Shown: positions 1 to 7,360, counted from the stretch's first letter. The stretch: DNA of 11,438 bases from an uncultured Jannaschia sp. (GCA_937916365.1 CALFSY010000209.1:1-11438); one strand, 5' to 3'. Notes: generated by a model from the sequence alone, not told the origin. Made by a program: numbers and translations.

Positions 1-2
1 AG

Positions 3-1712
3 GGGGTGGATGGTTTTTTGGTGCCCCGCACCGATCGGTTTCAGGGCGAATATGTGGCCCCGTGTGACGAACGCCTGGCCTGGTTAACGGGGTTTACGGG
101 CTCGGCCGGGATGGCCGTGGTGTTGCCCGATGTTGCCGGCGTGTTTGTGGATGGGCGATACCGCCTGCAACTGCGCGCCCAGGTGGATGGTGGGGTCTTT
201 ACCCCCGTTGAGGCCGCAACAACGCCGGTGGCCGATTGGATTATCGGCGCACTTTCGCAGGGCGGCATTGTGGGGTTTGATCCGTGGCTACATACCGCGG
301 CGTATATAAAAACGCTTGAAAACACCCTAAAGCCACAAAAAATCAGCCTGCGGGCGATTGAAAACCCCATTGATACGCTGTGGGAAAACCGTCCATCGCC
401 CCCATCGGCCCCGGCACGGGCATGGCCAGAGCATTATGCCGGTCGAACGGCGCAGGAAAAAATCGCGCTGTGTATCAATGACCTGCGACAATCTGGGCAC
501 GATTGTGCGGTGATTACCCAGGCCGATAGCATATGTTGGTTGTTAAACCTGCGGGGGGGCGATGTGGCGCACACCCCGGTAATGCAGGCCATGGGGATTT
601 TACATCAAACGGGCGCGATTGATCTGTTTGTGGATCAAAACAAACTGTCTGATATTGCGTTGCCCGAGGGTATTACCGTTCACCCCCCCGATAGGATAGG
701 GGATGTTTTGCACACCTTGCGCGGTGTGGTGCGGGTTGACCCCACCCAAGCGCCGTTTGCCGTCACCCAAGGATTACACGACACCGCACACATCGCCCAG
801 GGCGCGGACCCGTGTTTGATGCCAAAGGCGTGCAAACATCCCGCCGAAATTACCGCCACGCGCGCGGCGCATTTACGCGATGGGGCAGCGGTGTGCAAAT
901 TTCTGCATTGGTTCGATGAAACGGCACCACAGGGGGGGCTTACGGAAATTGATTGCGCGCGCGCGATGGAACAGTTTCGCGCGCAAAGCGGGCTTTTGCG
1001 TGACATTAGTTTTGACACCATCGCAGGGGCCGGCGCAAACGGGGCCATTGTGCATTATCGCGTGACCGAGGCCACCAACGCACCCGTAAAACCCGGGCAT
1101 TTGTTTTTGATCGATTCCGGCGGCCAATATGAGGATGGCACCACCGACATCACGCGCACAATTCCGGCAGGCGATGTAGGCCAAACCGAAAAAACCGCCT
1201 TTACGCAGGTTTTGCGCGGTTTGATTGCCATGCATCTGGCGCGCTTTCCCACGGGCGTAGCCGGCGCGCACTTGGATGCTTTGGCGCGCGCGCCATTGTG
1301 GGCAGCGGGCCGTGATTTTGACCACGGCACCGGCCACGGTGTGGGGGTTTATCTGGGCGTGCACGAAGGCCCGCAACGCATCAGCCGCACCTCAACAACG
1401 CCACTAAAACCCGGCATGATTGTGTCGCTGGAACCTGGATATTACCGTGAAGGGGCGTTTGGTATTCGCATCGAAAACCTCGCCGTGGTGGCAAAGGCCC
1501 CTGCCCTACCGGACGGTGACGCGCGCCCGATGTTGCAGTTTGACACGCTGACCTATGCGCCCATTGATCGCCGCCTGATCCAACCCGATTTGTTGACGCA
1601 AACCGAACGCGCGTGGTTAAATTCTTATCACACACAGGTGTTAGAATGCATCGAACCGCAGCTTGCCCCAAATGTGGCGGCGTGGCTAAAACATGCCTGC
1701 ACCCCGATATGA
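3..1712 (+). CDS. Xaa-Pro aminopeptidase (aminopeptidase P, M24B family), 5' end cut by window
   Basis: This metallopeptidase removes an N-terminal residue preceding proline and is expected to be cytoplasmic, since no signal peptide is seen. The frame is open to the left edge; the GTG at 6 is probably internal because homologues have some 25-35 residues before the LDGFLVPR-like segment. Counting from that GTG, residues 1-270 are the two creatinase-N-like domains, about 275-505 the pita-bread M24 domain, and the rest the C-terminal extension of long AMPPs (FDTLTYAPIDRRLI at 512-525). All dinuclear metal ligands are present: D370 (LIDSG), D381 (TTDITRT), H444 (GTGHGVG), E476 (SLEPGYY) and E490 (IRIENL), with the catalytic H453 in GVHEGP. 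The gene therefore looks active. It ends in TGA, 65 bases before the DUF427 gene. The family call is firm; the physiological substrate is not known. Confidence 0.95.
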   Translation, partial: GVDGFLVPRTDRFQGEYVAPCDERLAWLTGFTGSAGMAVVLPDVAGVFVDGRYRLQLRAQVDGGVFTPVEAATTPVADWIIGALSQGGIVGFDPWLHTAAYIKTLENTLKPQKISLRAIENPIDTLWENRPSPPSAPARAWPEHYAGRTAQEKIALCINDLRQSGHDCAVITQADSICWLLNLRGGDVAHTPVMQAMGILHQTGAIDLFVDQNKLSDIALPEGITVHPPDRIGDVLHTLRGVVRVDPTQAPFAVTQGLHDTAHIAQGADPCLMPKACKHPAEITATRAAHLRDGAAVCKFLHWFDETAPQGGLTEIDCARAMEQFRAQSGLLRDISFDTIAGAGANGAIVHYRVTEATNAPVKPGHLFLIDSGGQYEDGTTDITRTIPAGDVGQTEKTAFTQVLRGLIAMHLARFPTGVAGAHLDALARAPLWAAGRDFDHGTGHGVGVYLGVHEGPQRISRTSTTPLKPGMIVSLEPGYYREGAFGIRIENLAVVAKAPALPDGDARPMLQFDTLTYAPIDRRLIQPDLLTQTERAWLNSYHTQVLECIEPQLAPNVAAWLKHACTPI

Positions 1713-1777
1713 CATTTTTTTGTTACATAGTTTAGGCACAGGCGAAATATACACTCTTTGGATCTAAGGAATCTAAC

Positions 1778-2119
1778 ATGGCGCATCTTATTGATATTCA
1801 TCCAGCCCCCGGCACGTGGGTTATACGCGCCGGCGGTGCAATTATTGGGGAAACCAATCGCGCGCTTGAACTTGTCGAAGGCGATTATACGCCCGTGATT
1901 TATTTTCCTCGCGCCGATCTTGGCATGGCGTTTTTGGAACAAACCGATCATACCACGTATTGTCCCCACAAAGGCCAAGCGACGTATTACACCATCACAA
2001 CCGCGGCGGAACAGTTTATCAATGCCGCGTGGAGTTATGAGGCCCCGTTTGACGGCGTTACCACCATCAAGGACCACGTGGCCTTTTACACCGATCGCAT
2101 CACCGTTGAACGGCTTTGA
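1778..2119 (+). CDS. DUF427 (PF04248) domain protein
   Basis: A 113-residue soluble protein that is a single DUF427 domain. Family motifs visible in order are YFPRADL (42-48), the core CPHKGQATYY (62-71), AWSYEAP (84-90) and VAFY (101-104). Pfam has renamed this family NTP_transf_9, but I know of no firmly established reaction, so no function is assigned. C62, H64 and K65 in the CPHKG motif are the likeliest functional residues. The start is well placed: TAAGGA at 1765-1770 lies 7 bases before the ATG. It follows the aminopeptidase gene by 65 bases on the same strand, so co-transcription is possible though no functional link is evident. No signal peptide or membrane segment is present. Confidence 0.9.
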   Translation: MAHLIDIHPAPGTWVIRAGGAIIGETNRALELVEGDYTPVIYFPRADLGMAFLEQTDHTTYCPHKGQATYYTITTAAEQFINAAWSYEAPFDGVTTIKDHVAFYTDRITVERL

Positions 2120-2300
2120 TAATTCGGTGTCGTGATTGAAAAATTGTTTAAGATTGTCATCAAAACTTGATCTAAAATATTAATGCAGGCAATGTTTTTT
2201 CCACATACATCCGGCGTCAGCATGCCTAAGGTTAAAAAATCTAATGGCAATTCACAGGTGGCTCTCTCATTTGTGTTTTTTGTGTAACTATCAAATCCTC

Positions 2301-2306
2301 TATACT
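2301..2306 (+). promoter_or_regulatory. Candidate -10 box of the msrB-like gene
   Basis: TATACT matches the sigma-70 -10 consensus at five of six positions and lies 33 bases before the ATG at 2340. The -35 is poor: TTGTGT at 2280-2285 leaves a 15-base spacer and TTTGTG at 2279-2284 leaves 16. The gene stands 220 bases from its left neighbour, so its own promoter is expected. The rest of 2120-2300 shows no gene. Confidence 0.4.
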
Positions 2307-2339
2307 ACAATAGAAACTTAAATATGAAGGAATTGAAAC

Positions 2340-2882
2340 ATGACTGACCAACACCCTTCTCGCCGCACCTTTCTTGTAGGTGCAGGGCTTGCGGCAACGA
2401 CAACGCCCCTCATGACAACTTCATTAGCGGCGCAACGTGCGGCGGATGATACCTTCCCTTACGAAGTTCAGCGCACCGAAGAAGAATGGCGCGCCATGCT
2501 TAGCGAGGATGAATATTCTATCATGCGGGAAGGCGGAACAGAGCCGCGTTTTACCTCTGATCTTTGGAATGAAGAGCGCGCAGGAACCTATCACTGCAAG
2601 GGGTGTGATCTGAAAATTTATGATTCTGAATGGAAGGTAATTTTGCCAATCGGCTGGGTTTTCTGGTTCCATTCAGAACCTAATTCGGTTCTTACTGGGA
2701 TTGATATAATCCCCGCAGATATGTCGGAAGCATCCGAAGATATGCCAGCGGAAGATCAAGTGGCGCTTGAGGTCCATTGCCGCCGTTGTGGTAGCCATCT
2801 TGGGCACATTTTTAGCATTGAAGAGGAAGTAACACATTGCATTAACGGCAGTGCGCTAAACTTCACCCCATCTGCGGCGTGA
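2340..2882 (+). CDS. Tat-exported MsrB-like methionine-(R)-sulfoxide reductase (SelR domain)
   Basis: A 180-residue protein with a twin-arginine signal (SRRTFLVGAG, residues 7-16, then a hydrophobic stretch to about 30 ending SLAAQ), implying folded export to the periplasm. The mature part is a SelR/MsrB domain that reduces methionine-R-sulfoxide. Zinc-binding pairs are C86/C89 (CKGC) and C147/C150 (CRRC), followed by GSHLGHIF with H153 and H156. The catalytic cysteine is C167 in HCING. No sixth cysteine exists, so an external thiol donor rather than an intramolecular resolving cysteine is inferred. Canonical MsrB has GWPSF and RxCINS; here these are GWVFW (105-109) and THCING, so the substrate pocket differs although W106 is kept. 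The start is supported by GAAGGA at 2326-2331, 8 bases upstream, and by the signal peptide. No msrA or msrPQ gene is nearby. Confidence 0.85.
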   Translation: MTDQHPSRRTFLVGAGLAATTTPLMTTSLAAQRAADDTFPYEVQRTEEEWRAMLSEDEYSIMREGGTEPRFTSDLWNEERAGTYHCKGCDLKIYDSEWKVILPIGWVFWFHSEPNSVLTGIDIIPADMSEASEDMPAEDQVALEVHCRRCGSHLGHIFSIEEEVTHCINGSALNFTPSAA

Positions 2883-2923
2883 AGCGTCGCATGAAGAGTT
2901 GAGTTTTCACGTTTACAAACAAC

Positions 2924-2963
2924 GGTGCGCTCTCCAATGATTTACAACATCAAGGGGCGCACC
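2924..2963 (+). terminator. Weak terminator-like hairpin after the msrB-like gene
   Basis: GGTGCGC (2924-2930) and GCGCACC (2957-2963) form a perfect 7-base stem, extendable inward by G-U pairs, with a loop of about 20-26 bases. The first T-run (CTTTTT, 2977-2982) begins 14 bases after the stem. The position, 42 bases after the stop codon, suits a terminator, but the long loop and the displaced T-run make it atypical. Confidence 0.35.
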
Positions 2964-2992
2964 AATAACAACAAGACTTTTTGGCAAGATAA

Positions 2993-3036
2993 ATTCAAAA
3001 TTCTATAAAATAGATATATCAAACAATATTTTGAAT
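2993..3036. repeat. 9-base inverted repeat in the A+T-rich gap
   Basis: ATTCAAAAT at 2993-3001 is the exact reverse complement of ATTTTGAAT at 3028-3036, with 26 bases between. The GATATATC palindrome lies inside the loop at 3013-3020. In DNA this A+T-rich, chance is a serious alternative. Confidence 0.4.
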
Positions 3037-3060
3037 AATTTAATTCTAGTCGAAAGGATT

Positions 3061-3081
3061 GCGCATATATCTATTATGTGC
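3061..3081 (+). repeat. Small hairpin in the A+T-rich gap
   Basis: GCGCATA (3061-3067) pairs with TATGTGC (3075-3081) across a 7-base loop. All seven positions pair if one G-U is allowed, and T3060-A3082 extends the stem. It is one of the few G+C-containing points in the A+T-rich block. Confidence 0.4.
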
Positions 3082-3253
3082 AGTTTATGAATTTGAATCT
3101 ACTAAAAATGTGTATGATAAAAATATAAAGTTATGAATTTGATATTACAGGCAATAATTTAGTAATATGTTTTGTATAACATAACACGATAAAGGAGGCG
3201 GCGGCCTAGTTTGTTAAGACTACCGCATCCATTAAATTTTGGAAGACTTGAGA

Positions 3254-3577
3254 TTAGTTATCGTCGTCTTCGGCCATCAAGCGGCGGAAAATTTCGGCTG
3301 CCTGATTGCTATGGTTCGGGACAATAACTGTCACGCCATCAAGACCACGTAAGTCGCCCTGACCATCGGCGCTCATGTTGATATTTGCCAAAGCAGCGGC
3401 AAGCGCTTCTGAGTCACCTGCATCAACCATAGTGATTTCACCGGAACTCATGCGAATGTCGCTTTGGCTATCAACACTCATATTGAAATGCATAATCGCG
3501 ATTTCTGTCGTGGATTGGGCGGGTGCTTGTGTAGCCAAAGCGAACGTTGCAGCGGCAGCGAAAGCAAGTTTTTTCAT
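3254..3577 (-). CDS. Small secreted protein of unknown function with an internal repeat
   Basis: A 107-residue protein that I do not recognise. Residues 1-20 form a Sec signal peptide (MKK, then an Ala/Leu/Phe-rich core, and APA at 18-20 before Q21), so the mature protein of about 87 residues should be periplasmic or secreted. It has no cysteine, no transmembrane segment after the signal, and an acidic tail ending AEDDDN. Two matching segments lie 35 residues apart: NMSVDSQSDIR (32-42) and NMSADGQGDLR (67-77), suggesting an ancient internal duplication. The start is fixed by an in-frame stop (TGA) two codons upstream; the ribosome site is weak (AAGGA about 13 bases before the ATG). It lies 145 bases after recN on the same strand, far enough to have its own promoter. 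Signal peptide and length make it a credible gene. Confidence 0.8.
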   Translation of the reverse strand: MKKLAFAAAATFALATQAPAQSTTEIAIMHFNMSVDSQSDIRMSSGEITMVDAGDSEALAAALANINMSADGQGDLRGLDGVTVIVPNHSNQAAEIFRRLMAEDDDN

Positions 3578-3722
3578 AGTTCAATCATTTCCTTATTGCG
3601 GTTGAGAGGACACTAAGCCTTTTCGATGGTTAAGGTATGGCAATTTTTTAATTTCAATTTTGGGGCGGTACACACACTGTCGTGATTCACGCGTGAGGCT
3701 GTGTGACGCTAGGCTTTGGATA

Positions 3723-5375
3723 TTAACCATCTGACAAAAGCGCGCGCGCGGCATCACGGGCAGCATCGGTTATTGTGTCACCCGACAGCATTCGCGCAAC
3801 TTCGTCAACCCGATCTGCGGGATCCAAAGGCACGACCTGGCTGGTCGTCATCCCTTGCGCGGTTGACTTTGTGACCTGCCAATGATGTTGCCCCAATGCT
3901 GCAACTTGTGGGGAATGCGTAACAACCAAAATTTGGCTATTCTGCCCCAACGTTGCCAAACGGCGGCCTACTGCATCGGCGGTTGCGCCCCCAACGCCGC
4001 GATCAATTTCATCAAAGATCATCGTCATACCCTGTGCGCCGCGTGTCAAACAAACCTTGAGCGCCAGCATAAAACGCGACAATTCCCCGCCCGAGGCGAT
4101 ACGGTTCAACGGCCCCGCAGGGGCGCCGGGGTTTGTGGATACTCTAAATGTCACAGTTTCCGTCCCTTCAGGACCGGGGGAGGTTTCCACCAACGTGGTA
4201 TGAAAAATTGCCCGATCCATTTTCAAAGGGCCAAGTTCCGCCACCACGGCAGCGTCCAGTTGCGCCGCCGCTTCGGCACGGGCTTTGGTTAATTGGGCAG
4301 CCGCAGTTGTATAGGCCGCCTCGGCCTGATCACGGGCTGTGATAAGATCGGCCAATGCTGATGCACTGTTGTCGAGTGTGACGAGCTTTGCACGTAATCC
4401 ATTGGCAAATTCTGGCAAATCATCGGGTGTAATATCATGCTTGCGGGCTAACCCACGCAGGGCAAACAGGCGTTCTGCCACTTCTTCCAATTCATTCGGA
4501 TTAAACAATAATTCTGCGGCAAAACCATCAATGTCTGATTGCGCTTCGGACAATTCAAAAACCGCACGTTCCAGGGCCTCTAGGGCACGGTCAAGCCGCC
4601 CTTCGGCCTTATCTGCCACATCTTCGATCCATCTGCGCGCGTCATCCATCGCACCTTCGGCACCATCGGGCCCCAAGGCGTGCGTAGCGCGTGCCACATC
4701 TTCGCGCAGGCGCTCGGCGGCACGCATTAGGCGGCGGCGCGTGTCCAGTGATGTTTCTTCACCTATTTGTGGGGCGAATTCATCAAGTTCTGCGACCGCA
4801 TGGCGCAAAAATTCTTCTTCAGCCTGCGTTGCGGCCAATTTGGCCTCAGCCACGTTTAACGTTTCAATCGCCTGCCGCCTGTGCCGCCACGCGACCCGCA
4901 CCTCGGCCACCAAAGCGGTGTATCCACCAAAGGTATCAAGCATGGTGCGGTGCTGTTTAGGATCCAACAAACCTTTGTCATCGTGTTGGCCATGCAATTC
5001 AACTAACGTATCGGACAAAGCGCGCAAAACCTCCCCCGAGGTACGACGATCATTGATCCACGCCGTTTTACGACCCTCAGGCGTGTTAACGCGGCGCAAG
5101 ATCAATTCATCTCCCATGGGTAAACCGGCCTCTTGCAGCACCACCTTCGCTGGATGATCTGGGGGTAAATCAAAAACGGCGGCCACCTCGGCCCTGGTGG
5201 TGCCGACACGCACCAAATCGGCCCGACCGCGCCACCCCAAAACGAACCCCAACGCATCCAAAAGAATAGATTTTCCCGCGCCGGTTTCCCCCGTCAATAC
5301 GTTAAGGCCAGGCTGAAATTCGATCGCCAATCGATCAATGATAAGCATGTCGCGAATGTCTAGGTGCCTTAGCAT
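3723..5375 (-). CDS. recN: DNA repair protein RecN
   Basis: RecN is an SMC-like ATPase of recombinational double-strand-break repair acting on chromosomal DNA. The protein is 550 residues, the usual family length. Visible motifs are Walker A GETGAGKS (29-36), the Q-loop region VELHGQHDDKGLLD (125-138), the ABC signature ASGGELSR (427-434), Walker B TMIFDEIDRG (451-460, with D455 and E456) and the H-loop VTHSPQ (485-490, with H487). The part between about 160 and 400 is helical, charged and alanine-rich, as expected for the coiled-coil arms. The frame is open upstream to 5507, but MLRHLDIRDMLIIDRL is the conserved N-terminus, so ATG 5375 is chosen; the longer version would overlap bamD. It follows bamD after 76 bases on the same strand. 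A 13-base palindrome lies in that gap. No ligA follows, unlike in many relatives. Confidence 0.95.
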   Translation of the reverse strand: MLRHLDIRDMLIIDRLAIEFQPGLNVLTGETGAGKSILLDALGFVLGWRGRADLVRVGTTRAEVAAVFDLPPDHPAKVVLQEAGLPMGDELILRRVNTPEGRKTAWINDRRTSGEVLRALSDTLVELHGQHDDKGLLDPKQHRTMLDTFGGYTALVAEVRVAWRHRRQAIETLNVAEAKLAATQAEEEFLRHAVAELDEFAPQIGEETSLDTRRRLMRAAERLREDVARATHALGPDGAEGAMDDARRWIEDVADKAEGRLDRALEALERAVFELSEAQSDIDGFAAELLFNPNELEEVAERLFALRGLARKHDITPDDLPEFANGLRAKLVTLDNSASALADLITARDQAEAAYTTAAAQLTKARAEAAAQLDAAVVAELGPLKMDRAIFHTTLVETSPGPEGTETVTFRVSTNPGAPAGPLNRIASGGELSRFMLALKVCLTRGAQGMTMIFDEIDRGVGGATADAVGRRLATLGQNSQILVVTHSPQVAALGQHHWQVTKSTAQGMTTSQVVPLDPADRVDEVARMLSGDTITDAARDAARALLSDG

Positions 5376-5420
5376 GGGCGCACAAAAAACCTTAGGGGCG
5401 GCCAAGCATGCCTTAACGTA

Positions 5421-5433
5421 ATGTTCGGAACAT
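5421..5433. promoter_or_regulatory. Candidate operator palindrome upstream of recN
   Basis: ATGTTCGGAACAT has perfect 6-base arms around a single central base and lies 46 bases before the recN ATG, in the 76-base gap after bamD. It resembles a binding site for a dimeric repressor. It is not the alphaproteobacterial LexA box, which is a direct GTTC repeat seven bases apart. Confidence 0.35.
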
Positions 5434-5451
5434 CCGCATCTGTTTGATCCG

Positions 5452-6300
5452 CTAGAGCCAATCGCCTTGAATGGTTTGTTGCCATACCTCTTGCAGCCAA
5501 CTTTCACCGGAGGCTTCGGGGGATAAATTTTGACCCGTTAATTGCCGATAGGCATCGTCATAAAACGGTGACGATTGAAAATTATATCCTAAAATTGCCC
5601 CGGCTGTGCGCGCCTCATCCGTTAGGCCAAGTGCAATGTATGCCTCGACCAGTCGCATCAAAGCTTCGGGCGTGTGGGTCGTTGTTTGAAATTCCTCGAC
5701 CACCAGGCGAAAACGATTGATCGCTGCGGTATAGTGTTGACCACGTAAATAATACCGCCCGATTTCCATTTCTTTGCCTGCCAAATGGTCAAACGCCAAA
5801 TCGAATCGCAAAATTGCATCTTGGGCAAATTCACTGTTTGGGTAACGTTCGATCACATCGCGCAGGGCTTGTAAGGCCTGAAATGTTATGCCCTGATCGC
5901 GGCCAACTTCGTCAATTTGGTCATAGTAGCTTAACGCCAACAAAAATTGCGCGCGGGGGGCGTCTTCCTCACCTGGGTAGAAATCTAAAAATCTTTGTGC
6001 AGTGACGCGCGCATTTTCGTAATCACGGTCGGCGTGATAGGAAATTGCCGCCATCATTAAGGCACGGCTGGCCCATTCAGAATAGGGATAAAGACGCTCG
6101 ACCTCTAAAAATAAAGCGGCGGCATCCTCGGGGCGGTTACTTTCCAGCTCTGCTTCGGCCACCTCAAAAATTGATTGGGCCTCTTGGTTTTCTAAATCAC
6201 CGGTTTGTCGGCTGCCGTCACAGGCCGTTAATCCCAACAATACGGCAAAAATCACACCAATCTTGCCCGCCACGTTTATCTGATATTCCAGTTTTCGCAT
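5452..6300 (-). CDS. bamD: Outer-membrane protein assembly lipoprotein BamD
   Basis: BamD is an essential lipoprotein of the BAM complex, which inserts beta-barrel proteins into the outer membrane from the periplasmic side. The 282-residue product has a lipoprotein signal with lipobox LTAC and acylated C27. The mature part is built of TPR-like helical pairs, with typical motifs FLEVERLYPYSEWA (64-77), YPGEEDAPRAQFLLALSYYDQ (108-128), IERYPNSEFA (150-159) and the conserved IGRYYLRGQHYTAAINRF (180-197). A GTG 15 bases upstream is in frame, but ATG 6300 has GAAGGTG 6 bases before it and is preferred. Residue +2 after the lipid cysteine is Asp, which in Escherichia coli favours inner-membrane retention. 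The gene lies between lpxC (127 bases upstream) and recN (76 bases downstream), a common alphaproteobacterial order. Confidence 0.93.
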   Translation of the reverse strand: MRKLEYQINVAGKIGVIFAVLLGLTACDGSRQTGDLENQEAQSIFEVAEAELESNRPEDAAALFLEVERLYPYSEWASRALMMAAISYHADRDYENARVTAQRFLDFYPGEEDAPRAQFLLALSYYDQIDEVGRDQGITFQALQALRDVIERYPNSEFAQDAILRFDLAFDHLAGKEMEIGRYYLRGQHYTAAINRFRLVVEEFQTTTHTPEALMRLVEAYIALGLTDEARTAGAILGYNFQSSPFYDDAYRQLTGQNLSPEASGESWLQEVWQQTIQGDWL

Positions 6301-6306
6301 TGGTGT

Positions 6307-6313
6307 CACCTTC
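6307..6313 (-). promoter_or_regulatory. Ribosome binding site deciding the bamD start
   Basis: GAAGGTG on the minus strand ends 6 bases before ATG 6300. This favours ATG 6300 over the in-frame GTG at 6315, which overlaps the site. Confidence 0.7.
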
Positions 6314-6427
6314 ACGCGCTCGAACTTTCGCGTTTTATAACCCTATTACTGGAAAATCTGCTAGCATATTTCTTCGCAAGACAAAATGCCGGAAATATGG
6401 GAAAACAAATCATATGAACCGCAAGGA

Positions 6428-7345
6428 TTAGGCAACATGCGCCAGATCGGCGGCCCCTACCCCCACACCGGGAAGGCGTGCAGCCTGTTTTGGTGTGCAT
6501 TCAACAAAACGATAGGCATCGGGCGTTTCAAACAGGGCACGCAGAATTTTATTCGTCAACATATGCCCTGGGCGGATTGCCATATAACACCCCAAGATTG
6601 GCGCGCCAGCCAACGCCAGATCCCCCAAAGCGTCTAACATTTTGTGGCGCACGGCTTCATCGCTATGGCGCAAACCACCGGGTGTAAGGATCTTATCCCC
6701 CTCCACCACGACGGCGTTGTCGTGGCTACCGCCTAGGGCAAGGCCCGCCTGGCGCATGGCATCCACATCGGATTTGCGGCAAAAGGTTCTGCTATCGCAA
6801 AGCTCTCGCACAAAATATCCATTGGCCAAATTCGCAACACGGTGTTGCGACCCGATAGCAGCATCGGTGAAATCGATTCGGAAATCCAGATACAACCCAT
6901 CGGCCGGTGTAAGGGCGGCACTGGCCGCACCTTGCGTCACACGAACTTCGCGCAAAATTTCGATGGCATGCATGGTGGCATTTTGTGCCCTCAACCCAAC
7001 AGAAAGAAATTCACGCGCAAACAACACGGCAGATCCGTCAAGTATGGGGGCTTCGGGGCCATCAATATCAATCAACGCATTGTGGATACCACACCCTGCC
7101 AGCGCGGCCATAACGTGCTCAACTGTGGAAACTTCGGTGCCGTCGGCGGCGCGCAATTTTGTGCAAAGGCGGCTTTCAGGCACGGCATCGTAACGGGCGG
7201 GAACCATGGGCGCGCCGGGCAAATCAATGCGGCGAAACCAAATACCCATGTTTGCCGCCATTGGCGCCACAACCATGCGCACAGCACATCCCGTGTGAAG
7301 ACCGATACCTGTGAATGAAACAGATTTTTGCAGCGTGTTTTGCAC
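6428..7345 (-). CDS. lpxC: UDP-3-O-acyl-N-acetylglucosamine deacetylase LpxC
   Basis: LpxC is the zinc enzyme of the committed step of lipid A synthesis: it removes the acetyl group from UDP-3-O-acyl-GlcNAc in the cytoplasm. From the GTG at 7345 the protein has 305 residues, the usual length. Motifs are FTGIGLHTG (11-19), TVEHVMAAL (74-82) with catalytic E76 and zinc ligand H77, RHKMLDALGDL (233-243) with zinc ligands H234 and D238, and H261 in PGHMLTN. An ATG at 7372 gives nine more residues, but its Shine-Dalgarno-like AAGGTG is only two bases away. The GTG has AAAGGA 9 bases upstream, gives MQNTLQKSVSFTGIGLHTG like relatives, and brings residue numbers near those of E. coli (E78, H79). It probably heads a transcript through bamD and recN. 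ftsZ, its usual upstream neighbour, is absent. Confidence 0.95.
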   Translation of the reverse strand: MQNTLQKSVSFTGIGLHTGCAVRMVVAPMAANMGIWFRRIDLPGAPMVPARYDAVPESRLCTKLRAADGTEVSTVEHVMAALAGCGIHNALIDIDGPEAPILDGSAVLFAREFLSVGLRAQNATMHAIEILREVRVTQGAASAALTPADGLYLDFRIDFTDAAIGSQHRVANLANGYFVRELCDSRTFCRKSDVDAMRQAGLALGGSHDNAVVVEGDKILTPGGLRHSDEAVRHKMLDALGDLALAGAPILGCYMAIRPGHMLTNKILRALFETPDAYRFVECTPKQAARLPGVGVGAADLAHVA

Positions 7346-7354
7346 CAAAAACTG

Positions 7355-7360
7355 TCCTTT
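7355..7360 (-). promoter_or_regulatory. Ribosome binding site deciding the lpxC start
   Basis: AAAGGA on the minus strand lies 9 bases before GTG 7345 and 6 bases before a TTG at 7348. It supports initiation here rather than at ATG 7372. Confidence 0.6.

Larger units (their letters stand above)
2883..3253. other. A+T-rich intergenic region with inverted repeats, no gene recognised
   Basis: The space between the converging msrB-like gene and the unknown secreted protein. From about 2985 to 3190 the DNA is very A+T-rich, roughly three-quarters A+T by eye, unlike the coding DNA around it. It holds three inverted repeats (2924-2963, 2993-3036, 3061-3081), the 8-base palindrome GATATATC at 3013-3020, a 12-base direct repeat TTATGAATTTGA at 3085-3096 and 3131-3142, and AAAGGAGG at 3191-3198. 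Only very short reading frames are present. It may be decayed mobile DNA or hold an unrecognised small RNA; both are inference. Confidence 0.6.

Noticed and set aside
3088..3129. 13-codon frame starting MNLNLL in the A+T-rich gap
   Set aside because: Very short, no Shine-Dalgarno sequence and no downstream gene it could lead into.
3671..3705. Terminator of recN from the CACACA/TGTGTG repeat
   Set aside because: The stem is 6 bases with a 23-base loop and no T-run follows on the minus strand; the inner TCACGCGTGA palindrome leaves no room for a loop.
4339..5157. Long plus-strand open frame (272 codons) antisense to recN
   Set aside because: Composition is Ser/Arg/Ala-rich, as expected for a shadow of a G+C-biased gene; the opposite strand is unmistakably recN.
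5376..5451. LexA (SOS) box before recN
   Set aside because: The alphaproteobacterial pattern GTTC-N7-GTTC is not present; only the ATGTTCGGAACAT palindrome is, which was reported separately.
5376..5507. N-terminal extension of recN by 44 residues
   Set aside because: It would overlap the end of bamD, has no family similarity, and the conserved RecN N-terminus begins at ATG 5375.
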